Shown: one piece after another, positions 16,664-24,839 of the stretch
Layout: the number at the start of each line of letters is the position of its first letter
Numbering within the stretch: the first letter of the stretch is position 1
Assembly: GCF_001418475.1 (NCBI RefSeq)
Contig: NZ_LIQX01000129.1
Location: 1 to 36,443, forward strand
Length of the DNA: 36,443 nt
Source of the DNA: Streptomyces ossamyceticus
GTDB lineage: Bacteria; Actinomycetota; Actinomycetes; Streptomycetales; Streptomycetaceae
Reading direction: 5' to 3'
Program-made: the position numbers and the translations under genes
Notes under the pieces: generated by a model
The model's input: the letters and a program-made list of their open reading frames with translations, nothing else
What the model was told of the DNA's origin: nothing
Databases searched by the model: none

Positions 16664-18190
16664 TCAGACCGCGATCCGGGTCGCCTGCGCCACGGCGGCC
16701 GCGACGTGTCGTGCGCCGAGGGCCGCCTGTGCCGGGGGAGTGGCGCCGTAGCCGAGGACCAGACCGGGGACGGGTGCGCCCGTCTCGGAGTAGTAGGAGG
16801 ACAGCGGATAGACGGTGGTGCGGGACTCGCTGCAGAGCGCCGCCACCCGGCTGTCGTCCGTCTCCGTGGGCAGCGTCGCCACCAGATGCATGCCGGCGGA
16901 CGCGCCGGTGAGGCGGACCAGCCCGCCGAGCCGGCCGCGCAGCGCCGCGACGCAGCCCTCACGCCGCTCGATGTAGGCCTGTCGCATGCGGCGGATGTGC
17001 CGGGCGAAGTGGTCCTCCCGGATGAAGTCGAGCACGGCGGCCTGTTCGAGTACCGGCAGCGCTCCGGTGGTGACCCGCTGGGCGGCGGTCACCGGGTCCA
17101 CGAGGTCCGGTGGCACGACGGCGTACGCCATGCGGAGCGCCGGGAAGAGCGCCTTGCTGAGCGTGCCGACGTACACCACGTGGTCGCCCTCGTCCATCTG
17201 CTGGAGCGGCGGCGACGGAGTGTCCGACCAGAACTCGCCGTCGTAGTCGTCCTCGATCAGCCAGCCGTTCACCCGCCCGGCCCAGTCCAGTAACTGGCCG
17301 CGCCGGGAACTCGACATCCGCACACCCAGGGGGAACTGGTTGTTCGGCGTCACCACCGCCAGGCGTGCGCCCGGATAGCGCTTCTCACCGAGGGCGATGC
17401 AGAGCCCCTCGTGGTCGACCTCGACCGGACAGGGGGCGACGCCCGCGACCGAGAGGGCGCTCCGGATGCCCGGGTAGCCCGGGTCCTCGACAAGGGCCTG
17501 CTCGCCGGGTTCCAGCAGGATCCGGGCCAGCAGATTGGTCAGTAGCTGGGTGCTCGACGCGATCAGTACCTGCTCCGCCGTGCACTTGACGCCGCGTGCC
17601 AGGCCGAGGTAGGCGGCCAGTTCCTTGCGCAGGGGCCAGTACCCGGCGGGATCCTGGTGGGTGAGCTCCGCGCTGCCCAGCCGCGCGGCGCGGCGGGAGA
17701 GGACTCGGCTCCACAGGCCGGTGGGAAACAGGTCCAGCGCGGGCACGCCGAGCACGAAGGGCTGCGCCACGGGCGAGGCCCTCTGATGGCGGACGCCGTA
17801 CGCGCGCGCCGCCCGCAGCATGCCGTGGGTCGCCCGGGAGAGCCGAGGGACGGGGCGCGCCATGACGGGCGGCACCGGAAGGCGGGTCACCGTGCGAGGA
17901 CCGACGGCGGCGACCCGGTGGCTCCGCGCGGCCACCCGTGTGCCGGACCCCACCTGACTGTCGGCGAATCGTTCCGTCACGAGTTGCTCGTATGCGACGA
18001 GCACGGTGTTGCGGGAGACCTGGAGTTCCTGGGCGAGGGCCCGTGTAGCGGGGAGGCGGAGGCCCGGCTGGAGCTGTCCGCTCTCGATGCCGGCCCGGAT
18101 CTGTTCGTAGAGCTGCTGATAGAGCGGGACCGGAGACTCGCGGTCGAGAACGAATCCACCGAAGGGAAGAGATGTCGATTCTCTTGGCAC
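16664..18190 (-). CDS. MocR/PdxR-type regulator: GntR winged helix fused to aminotransferase-like domain
   Basis: This 508-residue protein starts at a GTG (18188-18190) with a strong AGGAGG site 9-10 bases upstream. Residues 20-88 form a GntR-type winged helix: [35 protein letters not shown] and the wing GSGTRV. Residues about 150-500 have the fold-type I aminotransferase layout with [16 protein letters not shown] and the PLP lysine K346 in [17 protein letters not shown]. MocR proteins sense amino acid- or PLP-related ligands and switch adjacent genes. This one converges on the operon ending at 16486. It may regulate that operon, its own promoter, or the alpha-galactosidase on its far side. 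Its target genes cannot be known from sequence alone. Confidence 0.92.
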   Translation of the reverse strand: MPRESTSLPFGGFVLDRESPVPLYQQLYEQIRAGIESGQLQPGLRLPATRALAQELQVSRNTVLVAYEQLVTERFADSQVGSGTRVAARSHRVAAVGPRTVTRLPVPPVMARPVPRLSRATHGMLRAARAYGVRHQRASPVAQPFVLGVPALDLFPTGLWSRVLSRRAARLGSAELTHQDPAGYWPLRKELAAYLGLARGVKCTAEQVLIASSTQLLTNLLARILLEPGEQALVEDPGYPGIRSALSVAGVAPCPVEVDHEGLCIALGEKRYPGARLAVVTPNNQFPLGVRMSSSRRGQLLDWAGRVNGWLIEDDYDGEFWSDTPSPPLQQMDEGDHVVYVGTLSKALFPALRMAYAVVPPDLVDPVTAAQRVTTGALPVLEQAAVLDFIREDHFARHIRRMRQAYIERREGCVAALRGRLGGLVRLTGASAGMHLVATLPTETDDSRVAALCSESRTTVYPLSSYYSETGAPVPGLVLGYGATPPAQAALGARHVAAAVAQATRIAV

Positions 18191-18255
18191 GCGGACCTAA
18201 CCTCCTGGATCGGATGGTTTGGGGGAAGGGGCCTCGTACGGTCGACCTCCAGATG

Positions 18256-18296
18256 AGCAACTCTCTGTTGCTGTCCCGTCACGGTAAATTGCCGTG
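18256..18296. promoter_or_regulatory. Two palindromes upstream of the MocR gene, candidate operators
   Basis: AGCAAC-TCTCT-GTTGCT at 18256-18272 is a perfect inverted repeat with 6-bp arms. CACGGTAAATTGCCGTG at 18280-18296 is a near-perfect dyad. They lie 66-106 bases upstream of the MocR GTG, where an autoregulatory site would be expected. No experimental consensus is implied, and I could not define a promoter here with confidence. Confidence 0.4.
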
Positions 18297-18488
18297 CCCG
18301 GGCGGACGAGGTGTCGTGCCAAGGGGCGGAACAGCCCGTTCCAGAGAGTGACTCGACGATCACCCGAGCCTGCCGAACCGGCTGGATGTCGTGCGTGCTT
18401 GTCGGGCGGCGCGGGGGGTGGTTCGGGTGGCTTCTGGTGACTCGGGCGACCACCCCCGCCGTTACCGCGGGTAATGACTGCACGTGTC

Positions 18489-18540
18489 TTGACGTGCCAA
18501 CTTCGAACAGCTGAGATGTGGGCACTTTCGTTGGAAAGTG
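18489..18540 (+). promoter_or_regulatory. Promoter and overlapping operator for the alpha-galactosidase gene
   Basis: A -35-like TTGACG at 18489-18494 is followed 17 bases later by TGAGAT at 18512-18517, a fair match to Streptomyces housekeeping promoters. The transcription start is then expected near 18524. Exactly there lies the perfect inverted repeat CACTTTCgttgGAAAGTG (18523-18540). A second dyad, GGAAAGtgttCTTTCC, overlaps it at 18533-18548. A repressor bound there would block initiation, as expected for sugar-induced glycosidases. Further upstream are TTACC-GCG-GGTAA (18462-18474) and GCACGT-N6-ACGTGC (18480-18497). The cognate repressor is not in the window. Confidence 0.55.
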
Positions 18541-18566
18541 TTCTTTCCACCCGCTCGGAGAGTCGC

Positions 18567-20567
18567 ATGCCGCACATCAACGCACGAAGATGGACCCGCC
18601 GGATCACGGCCCAGTTCCTCACCCTCGGCCTCGCCGTCTTCGGTCTGGCGGCTGTGGGCGGCCAGGAGTCCTCGTCGCTTCCGCCGGTGGAACCGACCGC
18701 AGTGAGCACCGACCAGATCGACGTCACCCCGCCGCCGATGGGCTGGGCGTCCTGGAACACCTTCTTCAGCAGCATCGATCACGACGTGATCAAGCAGCAG
18801 GCCGATGCCCTGGTGTCCTCGGGGATGGCCGCGGCCGGCTACAAGTACGTCAACCTCGACGACGGCTGGTGGCAGGGACAGCGCGACGCGAACGGGAACA
18901 TCGTGGTCGACGAGACCCAGTGGCCCGGCGGGATGAAGGCGGTCGCCGACTACCTCCACAGCAAGGGCCTGAAGGCCGGTATCTACACCGATGCGGGCAA
19001 GGACGGCTGCGGCTACTACTTCCCGACCACGAAGCCCGCGACGCCCGGTTCCGGTATGGAGGGCCACTACCAGCAGGACCTGGAGACCTTCCAGCGGTGG
19101 GGCTTCGACTACGTAAAGATCGACTGGTGCGGCGGCCGGGCGGAGAAGCTGAACCAGGAGACCCAGTACAAGCAGATCGCCGCCGCCAACGAGGCGGCCT
19201 CCGCGGTGACGGGCCGCAAACTGGTGCTGTCGTTCTGCGAGTGGGGCACCGGTCTGCCGTGGAACTGGGCGCCGGGTCACGGTGATTTGTGGCGCACCAG
19301 CGACGACGTCCTCTTCTTCAGGGAGACCCCGGGCCTGACGAAGATGTACCGCAACTTCGACCAGGCGCTGCAACCCGCCGCCCAGCACACCGGCTACTAC
19401 AACGACCCCGACATGCTGATGGTCGGCCTGAACGGTATGAGCGCCCAGCGCAACCGGCTCCACATGAGCCTGTGGTCCATCGCCGGAGGCCCGCTGCTGG
19501 CCGGCAACAACGTGGCCACGATGACCACCGAGACCCGTGACATCCTCACCAACCCCGAGGTCCTCGCCATCGACCAGGACCCGCGCGGCCTCCAGGGCGT
19601 CAAGGTCGCCGAGGACACCCGCAACCTGCAGGTCTACGGCAAGGTGCTCTCCGGCACCGGCAAGCGCGCGGTGATGCTGTTCAACCGCACGGGCTCCGCG
19701 GCGAACATCACCGTCCGCTGGGCCGACCTCGGACTGACCTCCGCGTCCGCCACCGTCCGCAACGCCTGGACGCGTGCCGACGCCGGCTCGTTCACCACCG
19801 GCTACACCACGTCCGTCCCCGCGAACGACGCGGTCCTGCTGACCGTCTCCGGCACGGAGGCCACCGGTTCGACGTTCGAGGACACCACGACCGCCACCAC
19901 GCCCACGTTCACGGGTGTCACCGCCGGCTCCGCGGGCACCAAGCTCATCGACATCACGTACGCCAACGGCGGCACCACCGCCCGGAAGGCCACCGTGCAG
20001 GTGAACGGCCAGTACGCCTACCGCGTGGCCTTCCCGCCGACCGGCTCGGCCACCACCTTCCGCACCGTGTCCGTGCTCGCCCATCTGGCCAAGGGGGCGA
20101 ACACGGTGAAGTTCGCCGCCGTCTCCGGCAGCACCGCTGCGGACATCGACGCCATCCGTGTCCAGGGCATCCCCGGCACCGACGGCACGGCCCTCACCGG
20201 CGGCGCCTCCAACCGCTGCGTGGACATCGACAAGAACACCTATGTCGGCGGCACCCAGGCCCAGATCTGGGACTGCTCGGGGGGCCGTAACCAGACCTTC
20301 ACGCAGACCTCGCGCGGGGAACTCGTCGTCTACGGCAACAAATGCCTCGACGCCCTCAACAGCGGCACCACCAACGGCACCAAGGTCATCATCTGGGACT
20401 GCACCAACGCCACCAACCAGAAGTGGACCGTCAACCCCGGCGGCACCATCACCAACAACCTGTCAGGACTGTGCCTGGACGCCTCGAACGGGGCGACGGC
20501 CAACGGCACGAAGCTGATCCTGTGGACCTGCAACGGCCAGACCAACCAGAAGTGGACCCTCAACTGA
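18567..20567 (+). CDS. Secreted GH27 alpha-galactosidase with CBM35/6-like and ricin-type lectin domains
   Basis: The 666-residue protein starts at ATG 18567 after CGGAGAG. The first 35 residues are a signal peptide (basic RRWTRR, then a hydrophobic core to AAVGG). The GH27 catalytic domain (about 54-390) includes PPMGWASWNTF, YVNLDDGWW, the nucleophile D186 in YVKIDWC, and the acid/base aspartate in NDPDML (residues 279-284). GH27 enzymes remove terminal alpha-galactose from galacto-oligosaccharides and galactomannan. After a small beta-domain comes a CBM35/6-like module (about 435-530). A ricin-type trefoil lectin of roughly 130 residues follows, with repeated QxW motifs ending in NQKWTLN. 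It is monocistronic, with its own promoter and terminator. An upstream in-frame start at 18474 would place the signal peptide too far inside. Confidence 0.94.
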   Translation: MPHINARRWTRRITAQFLTLGLAVFGLAAVGGQESSSLPPVEPTAVSTDQIDVTPPPMGWASWNTFFSSIDHDVIKQQADALVSSGMAAAGYKYVNLDDGWWQGQRDANGNIVVDETQWPGGMKAVADYLHSKGLKAGIYTDAGKDGCGYYFPTTKPATPGSGMEGHYQQDLETFQRWGFDYVKIDWCGGRAEKLNQETQYKQIAAANEAASAVTGRKLVLSFCEWGTGLPWNWAPGHGDLWRTSDDVLFFRETPGLTKMYRNFDQALQPAAQHTGYYNDPDMLMVGLNGMSAQRNRLHMSLWSIAGGPLLAGNNVATMTTETRDILTNPEVLAIDQDPRGLQGVKVAEDTRNLQVYGKVLSGTGKRAVMLFNRTGSAANITVRWADLGLTSASATVRNAWTRADAGSFTTGYTTSVPANDAVLLTVSGTEATGSTFEDTTTATTPTFTGVTAGSAGTKLIDITYANGGTTARKATVQVNGQYAYRVAFPPTGSATTFRTVSVLAHLAKGANTVKFAAVSGSTAADIDAIRVQGIPGTDGTALTGGASNRCVDIDKNTYVGGTQAQIWDCSGGRNQTFTQTSRGELVVYGNKCLDALNSGTTNGTKVIIWDCTNATNQKWTVNPGGTITNNLSGLCLDASNGATANGTKLILWTCNGQTNQKWTLN

Positions 20568-20613
20568 CCGGTCCCTGAAGGCGCGTCGCGGAAACGCGAT
20601 TCCAGCGCCCGAC

Positions 20614-20651
20614 GAGCGTGCGGCGGCCCCGAAAGGGAAAGCCGCACGCTC
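20614..20651 (+). terminator. Strong hairpin after the alpha-galactosidase gene
   Basis: GAGCGTGCGGC (20614-20624) and GCCGCACGCTC (20641-20651) are perfect 11-bp complements around a 16-base loop, 47 bases after the stop codon. There is no T-tract, which is normal in high-GC actinomycetes. Confidence 0.8.
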
Positions 20652-21131
20652 ACCGGCCCAGCCGTTCGCTGGGGTCGACATCTTCGCGTGTGATCCGGAC
20701 TCCGACGCGCTTGCCGCGTGATCCGCAGGTCCGGTCGGTCGTATGCCGTTGTCCGCGCGCGGGCGCTGGGGCTTGAAGCGGCGGCAGCGGCAGCGGCAGC
20801 GACCGCGGTCGTGTCTCGTTTTGTGCCCGTCGACCACGAGCTTCAGCCCTGCCGCCACCGCCAGGCCGCGTCGCAAGCCACGTCGACAGCCACCCCCGTA
20901 CGACGTCGTGCTGCACGAGGTGCGTGTCCAGGGCGCGCTGCCCGGTCGGCGTCGGCGTCCTGGTGCTGCCATGGGCGCTGAGCACCTCGCCGACGACGGA
21001 GCTTGGTACACGCCTTGACCTGTGACGCAGCGGACCTGCTCCGGGAACACCTCGACGACCGGCGGCAGTTCCCGAGGAGTCCACGGAGAACCGAGAGAAG
21101 CGCTACTGGAGCGAATGCAGGAGAGACCGTG
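20652..21131. other. 480-bp stretch without a supported gene
   Basis: No frame here shows recognisable protein signatures, third-position GC bias or a good start site. The only internal structure is a short GGCAGC-type hexamer run near 20780-20800. It may contain decayed sequence, as the next 3 kb do, but I cannot assign it. Confidence 0.5.
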
Positions 21132-21631
21132 TCATGTGACCGACCCGGCAGCCGCCCCTGTGCTCAGATCGGGGCCCCATCGGTCGATCGCCGACCGAAG
21201 GTCCAGCGGGAGCGGCTTCTGGTTCTCCTCCGACGTCGGCCAGTCGACGCGCGGGACGCGCCACATCACCTCGAACTCGTTACCGTCCGGGTCCACGCCA
21301 TGCAGGGACTTGGCCACCTGGAAGTCACTGCTCCCGATCAGAGCCTGGCGCGCCTTGAGCAACTCCGCCGTCTCGGCGAGCTCACCGAGTGTGCCGACCT
21401 CCCAGGCGAGATGGTGCAGTCCGACGCGGTCGCGCAGCGGACCGGGCGCTTCGGGTCCGAGGGTGAACAGGCCGAGGTCGTGGTCGTTGTCGCTGTCTCG
21501 GGCCTTGAGGAAGACGGCCCTGCCGGGTATCTCGTGTTCGACAGTGAAGCGAACACCTGGTTGTAGAAGGCGGCAGAGCACGCGATGTCGCGGACGAACA
21601 GGACAGCGTGGTTGAGCCGGCGTACGGACAT
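21132..21631 (-). pseudogene. VOC-family (glyoxalase/dioxygenase-like) gene with a one-base deletion
   Basis: Read from ATG 21629-21631 the protein begins MSVRRLNHAVLFVRDIACSA, the usual first VOC strand with a metal-binding His in LNHAVLF. It then leaves frame at YNQVF. The continuation is in the next frame: FTVEHEIPGRAVFLKARD, then DHDLGLFTLGPEA, GLHHLAWEVGTLGEL and VDPDGNEFEVMWRVP, which is a complete VOC fold with the second His and the Glu. The break is at about 21549-21551, where one base seems to be missing (TTC-GC-TTC where TTC-GGC-TTC would restore frame). Intact homologues are metal-dependent isomerases, lyases or dioxygenases. Either the gene is recently inactivated or the assembly has an error here. 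Confidence 0.8.
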
Positions 21632-21860
21632 AGGGCCCACATCCTTCTGGCTGCTGTCGCATGTCTGAACGATCTTACCGAGCAAGCGAAGCGGAATGAC
21701 TACTCCGCAAAGGGCATCGGGTGTGAGCGGGTGGTGGGGCGGCAACTCGGGTCGCAGCGATCGGGCACCGGCCGGAGCGAGCCGCCCGGAAGGTGACCGC
21801 CCTGCCCCCTCACCCCGATGACGCCGCCGTACTGACCACTGTGGGATCGGCCACGCTGAT

Positions 21861-21879
21861 TGCTACCACCCTGCTACCA
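21861..21879 (+). promoter_or_regulatory. Direct repeats at the toxin-antitoxin promoter
   Basis: TGCTACCA occurs at 21861-21868 and again at 21872-21879, 11 bases apart, about one helical turn. TACCAT at 21875-21880 resembles a -10 box, and the antitoxin GTG is only 7 bases further on. The mRNA may therefore be leaderless, and the repeat could be the site where the antitoxin represses its own operon. Confidence 0.45.
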
Positions 21880-21886
21880 TTCTGGG

Positions 21887-22141
21887 GTGACTTCCGCGAA
21901 GAAGCAGACGCAGGTCCGGCTCGAGGAGAAGGTGCTGGAGGCCGGTAAGGCCGCCGCGCGCGCCCGTCACCTGGACTTCAACAAGTACGTGGAGCGGCTC
22001 ATCATCGAGGACACCACCGGAGCCCGCGCCGCCGGCATGGCCGCGGCCCAGCGGTTCATCGATGAGCACGGCAGCTTCCTCGACGACCTGGAGCAGCGGC
22101 TCGACGCTCCCTACGACGAGCAGCCGGGCGCTGCCGCGTGA
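21887..22141 (+). CDS. Small antitoxin-like DNA-binding protein of a type II toxin-antitoxin pair
   Basis: This 84-residue protein starts at GTG 21887 and reads VTSAKKQTQVRLEEKVLEAG. The N-terminus (TQVRLEEKVLEAGKAAAR followed by FNKYVERLIIED) looks like a ribbon-helix-helix or MetJ/Arc-like DNA-binding strand and helices. The acidic tail (DEHGSFLDDLEQRL) would cover the partner. Small antitoxins of this type neutralise the protein encoded immediately downstream and repress their own operon. Its TGA overlaps the next GTG (GTGA), so the two are coupled. The pair sits in a decayed region and may help to stabilise it. The fold is inferred from pattern only. Confidence 0.75.
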   Translation: MTSAKKQTQVRLEEKVLEAGKAAARARHLDFNKYVERLIIEDTTGARAAGMAAAQRFIDEHGSFLDDLEQRLDAPYDEQPGAAA

Positions 22142-22509
22142 TCCTGCATGTCGACGAATCCTGGATCCTCGAGGTGGTGGAGCGAGCCGGTCACCGTGAC
22201 CCGTCCGCCGACGACTACGGCGTCCCCATAGCCGCCGTCGCCCGCCACCGCGGCGAGCTCCTCGACACCCCCGTCTACGACGGCCCCTACGCCCGCGCCG
22301 CCGCCCTGGTGCACACCCTGGGCCGCTGCCGCTGGCTGGAACGCTCCAACCTCACCGTCGCCTGCGCCGTCGCCGTCATGTATCTCGAGGCCGGCAACAT
22401 CCCCGTCAGCCCCACCCGCGAACAGCTCACGGCCCTCGCCCACGAGCTGAACAACCCCCGCTGCACCGCCGACCGGATCGCCTCCATCCTGCGCACATGG
22501 AAACCCTGA
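22138..22509 (+). CDS. Fic/Doc-like toxin component
   Basis: This 123-residue protein (GTG start) resembles the small Fic-family toxins paired with the preceding antitoxin type in Streptomyces. It shares the DxPxYxxPxARAAALVHTLGR helix lead-in (here DTPVYDGPYARAAALVHTLG) and the ensuing helix ERSNLTVACAVAVMYLEAG. Doc kinases and Fic AMP transferases use HxFxDxNKR or HPFxxGNGR at this place. Here the equivalent is about residues 62-72 with LERSN, so the catalytic His and the basic residue are not visible. The protein may be a degenerate relative or use another chemistry. Toxin identity rests mainly on gene order, overlap and the helix pattern. Confidence 0.68.
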   Translation: MILHVDESWILEVVERAGHRDPSADDYGVPIAAVARHRGELLDTPVYDGPYARAAALVHTLGRCRWLERSNLTVACAVAVMYLEAGNIPVSPTREQLTALAHELNNPRCTADRIASILRTWKP

Positions 22510-22538
22510 AGAGGCGAGCAGGGCGCGATCAAGGCTGA

Positions 22539-22570
22539 CCCCGACGGCGAACTGGGCTGTGCCGTCGGGG
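22539..22570 (+). terminator. Hairpin after the toxin gene
   Basis: CCCCGACGGC (22539-22548) and GCCGTCGGGG (22561-22570) are perfect 10-bp complements with a 12-base loop, starting 30 bases after the stop of the toxin gene. Confidence 0.75.
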
Positions 22571-22600
22571 CTGCGCCCTGTGGCTGCTCGCACGATCTCT

Positions 22601-22648
22601 CGGGTGCTCCGACGGAGCAGGAATCGGGTGTTCCGACGGAGCAGGAAG
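22601..22648 (+). repeat. Two 24-bp tandem copies, each with a palindrome
   Basis: The two copies run 22601-22624 and 22625-22648 and differ at two positions. Each contains CTCC or TTCC, then GAC, then GGAG, a short inverted repeat. They lie between the toxin gene and a transposase remnant and are outside any convincing gene. They may be a local duplication. Confidence 0.7.
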
Positions 22649-22693
22649 GGTGCGCAGCGCGAGCTGGGGAGCGTGGGTGGCTCCGGAGGCGCG

Positions 22694-22945
22694 ATGTCGG
22701 AGGCCGTGGGCCGCGAGGGCAAGGGCACCCGCGCTCCCTACGGCCGGGCGAAGACGGCACCGCAGTTCATCCCGGGCTGGCCGTACTCATTTGTCGCCGT
22801 GCTGGAGCCGGGTGCCACCTCCTCGACCGCGATCCTGACCGCGGTCCGGCTGGGACCTGCAGACGACGCGACCGCAGTCGCCGCCGCCCAGCTTGCGGGG
22901 CAGGCACGGTCTCGCTCGGTTCTCATGGTCTCTCCAACCACATGA
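22694..22945 (+). pseudogene. Internal fragment of a DDE-type transposase
   Basis: The frame contains PGWPYSFVAVLEPGATSS and then AVRLGPADDATAVAAAQL. This is close to the PGWPFSFVAALExGRTSWTxxLDAVRLGPxDDVTAVTAAQLR stretch of transposases of the IS701/IS4-like group common in Streptomyces. Only about 60 residues match. The frame stops at 22943-22945, and neither the catalytic core nor inverted repeats are present. It is an insertion-sequence remnant. Confidence 0.65.
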
Positions 22946-23087
22946 TCACCGGCGCCGTGCCTGCTCTGTTACCGGCCCCAGACCAAGGCATGACGGCACG
23001 TCACGGATCACTGAGCATTTTCAGCGTGACCACCTATCAGGTGGCAGCTCCGGCGCCTCTGGCGTCAAGCACTTGTCGGGGAGGCAG

Positions 23088-23465
23088 TCAGTTGAAAGCG
23101 TCGGTCATGCAGTCCACCAGGCAGTCGGCAGCCTCAAAGCGCTGGCGGAGGGCGGCAGCTGCTTCTTCGCGCTCCACAAAGCGGTACCCGTAGTGCTGGC
23201 GCGCCACCCTGGCCACGTCTCCGACCGTGACGATGGCCGGTTCGCCGTGTGCAGCACGTCGACGCGCTCCGGCGATTGCCATGTCCGCAGAGCGCAGCAG
23301 GTTTCTGGGACGTTCCCGGATCATGGCTGCCTGGGCGCGTTTCGCCGAGAGGGGACGTAGGACATGTCCTCTCCAGAGGTAGCCGGCGGCGACAAGGATG
23401 AGACCGAGCGCTACGAACAGGAGTCCGCCTGGGGCGTGAGGTCGCATCTGTCCAGTCTTCACCAC
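23088..23465 (-). CDS. Small hypothetical membrane-anchored protein
   Basis: This open frame of up to 125 residues has one N-terminal transmembrane segment, GGLLFVALGLILVAAGYLW, followed by a charged cytoplasmic domain rich in Arg, Ala and Glu. I do not recognise a family. The start is uncertain: GTG codons at 23465 and 23462 or the ATG that gives MRPHAPGG, with no strong ribosome site. A small inverted repeat CCACCT-ATC-AGGTGG (23030-23044) sits downstream. The neighbouring genes are remnants, so this could also be a decaying gene, although its hydrophobicity pattern looks natural. Confidence 0.5.
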   Translation of the reverse strand: MVKTGQMRPHAPGGLLFVALGLILVAAGYLWRGHVLRPLSAKRAQAAMIRERPRNLLRSADMAIAGARRRAAHGEPAIVTVGDVARVARQHYGYRFVEREEAAAALRQRFEAADCLVDCMTDAFN

Positions 23466-23605
23466 TCACGTGGTGATCGTCATGCCCGCGTCGGCATCCG
23501 ATTGTCGGAGCGACTTGGTGTCAGTGAGCCCTTGCGCAACGCACGAGGCTCCCGTGCCGTTGAGGGAGGTGTTCGAGGTCTCAACTCACAAACGCAGGAG
23601 CCGCG

Positions 23606-23740
23606 GTGGTTCCGTATTCTGCCGCACTCGACCTGCCTCACGCCCTGGTCGAGTGGGTCACCATGCTCATCGTCACCCGCGAGGGTGACCGCCGCTGCAA
23701 GCTCCCACCGCACCAGCGATCCCTGGTCGGCCTGGCGTAA
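23606..23740 (+). pseudogene. Truncated N-terminus of an IS5-family transposase
   Basis: From a GTG at 23606 (AGGAG just upstream), 44 codons read [20 protein letters not shown] and [20 protein letters not shown] before a TAA at 23738-23740. This is the standard start of IS5-type transposases ([44 protein letters not shown]). The rest of the element (helix-turn-helix, DDE core, terminal repeats) is missing, so it is a fragment. Confidence 0.75.
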
Positions 23741-23799
23741 AGGGGGCGGACGGTGGCGGGCAAGCCGTCGCCCACGAACTTGTGGCGGATGAGGGGCGT

Positions 23800-24060
23800 A
23801 TCCCTGGTGACTCAGCTTGGCGACGGCCTTGTTGAAAGCGGCCTTGCCCGCCAGCTCCCAGCCGACATAGGCGAGGCGGTCCTCCTCACCGGGGTGGACG
23901 GAGAGACGGCGGAGGCGGTCGTCCATGCGAAGGTGGATGGTGCCGTCCGGGTCACGGTCGCCGATCTGTCAGGCCGAACACCTCAGGGCCGAACGTTAAC
24001 CACTCTTCGTAGCGCGGCCGGCGACTCGAATCCGAGGTAACCCAGCGCGTGGATCTTCAC
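23800..24060 (-). pseudogene. Broken VOC/extradiol dioxygenase-type gene with frameshifts
   Basis: A GTG at 24058-24060 behind AAGGAG opens VKIHALGYLGFESPAALRRV and runs into a stop soon after (NVRP then TGA). The next frame gives GPEVFGL. A third frame gives DRDPDGTIHLRMDDRL and then LSVHPGEEDRLAYVGWELAG. This order (ALGYLGFES, FGxEVFGL, LRMDDRxxRLxVxPGEEDRLAYVGWE) is the N-terminal half of extradiol dioxygenases of the VOC superfamily. At least two frameshifts separate the pieces and the second half is lost, so it is a pseudogene. Confidence 0.7.
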
Positions 24061-24136
24061 GTCATGTCTCCTTGTCGGGGGACGGGAGTCATTGGGAGAT
24101 GGGGCAGAAATTGGCTCGGGCTGGAGGGTCGCCTGG

Positions 24137-24802
24137 TCATCCTCGTGTGTTCCAGACGAGGGGGGCTTGGCGGATCCAGGTGTCGTCCTCGATCGTCTGG
24201 ATGAGGAACTGGGCGAGGTCGGCGCGGTTGATGCGGGCGCCGGGCTTTTCGGTGCCGGCCTCGGCGGCCCGCAGGGGGCCGCTGAGGGGCTTGTCGGTGA
24301 GGGTGACGGCGCGGGCCAGGGTCCAGTTGATGCCGGACGAGGCGCGGAGGAGCTGGTCGAGGGCGGTGTGGTCTTCGAAGCCGGCCTTGATGTTCGACAG
24401 GTTGATGACCGCCTTGACCAGCGGGTTGAGCCGGTCCCAGTCGTCGCCGGCGCCCTGCGTGGAGGTCAGCACGATGCGGCGGATGCCCTGTTCGGCCATG
24501 ACGGTGAGCGTGTTGCGGGTGGCGTCGGTCATGAACATCGGCGGGCTGACGGGCTTGGCCCACGGGTTGTCGGAGGTGCGGGCGTTGTTCAATGCGCTGA
24601 TCACCGCTTCGGTGCCTTGGGCGGCCTTGCGGATGTCGTCGATGTTGGCGGGGGTGCCCTGGATCAGTTCGACGCCGGCCGGTGCCTGCACTTTGTCGGG
24701 GTTGCGGACGAGGGCGCGGACGTGGTGGCCGCGCCGGGCGGCGTGGTCCAGGACGTGGGCGCCGGTGCGGCCGCTGCCGCCGAGGATCAGGAGGTTGCTC
24801 AT
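24137..24802 (-). CDS. NmrA-like/atypical SDR NAD(P)H-binding oxidoreductase
   Basis: This 221-residue protein begins MSNLLILGGSGRTGAHVLDH, the atypical SDR/NmrA Rossmann loop GGSGRTG. It continues with VRALVRNPDKV for the NADP ribose and RRIVLTSTQGAGDDW. The family includes quinone or aldehyde reductases and redox sensors that bind NAD(P). An ATG at 24802 is preferred; a TTG nine bases upstream would be too close to the weak GAAAGG site. The gene is third in a run with the azoreductase (37-base gap) and the DsbA-like gene, and it likely shares their regulation by the HxlR protein. Substrate unknown. Confidence 0.86.
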   Translation of the reverse strand: MSNLLILGGSGRTGAHVLDHAARRGHHVRALVRNPDKVQAPAGVELIQGTPANIDDIRKAAQGTEAVISALNNARTSDNPWAKPVSPPMFMTDATRNTLTVMAEQGIRRIVLTSTQGAGDDWDRLNPLVKAVINLSNIKAGFEDHTALDQLLRASSGINWTLARAVTLTDKPLSGPLRAAEAGTEKPGARINRADLAQFLIQTIEDDTWIRQAPLVWNTRG

Positions 24803-24839
24803 GGTGATCAAATGCCTTTCGGGCGGTTCGGGGGTGGGA

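Noticed and set aside
20718..21018. Small plus-strand frames after the alpha-galactosidase terminator
   Set aside because: They are low-complexity Arg-rich frames with GGCAGC repeats and have no ribosome site or family match.
22138..22509. Calling the toxin a canonical Fic AMP transferase or Doc kinase
   Set aside because: The conserved His and NKR/NGR motif cannot be found, so I only describe it as Fic/Doc-like.
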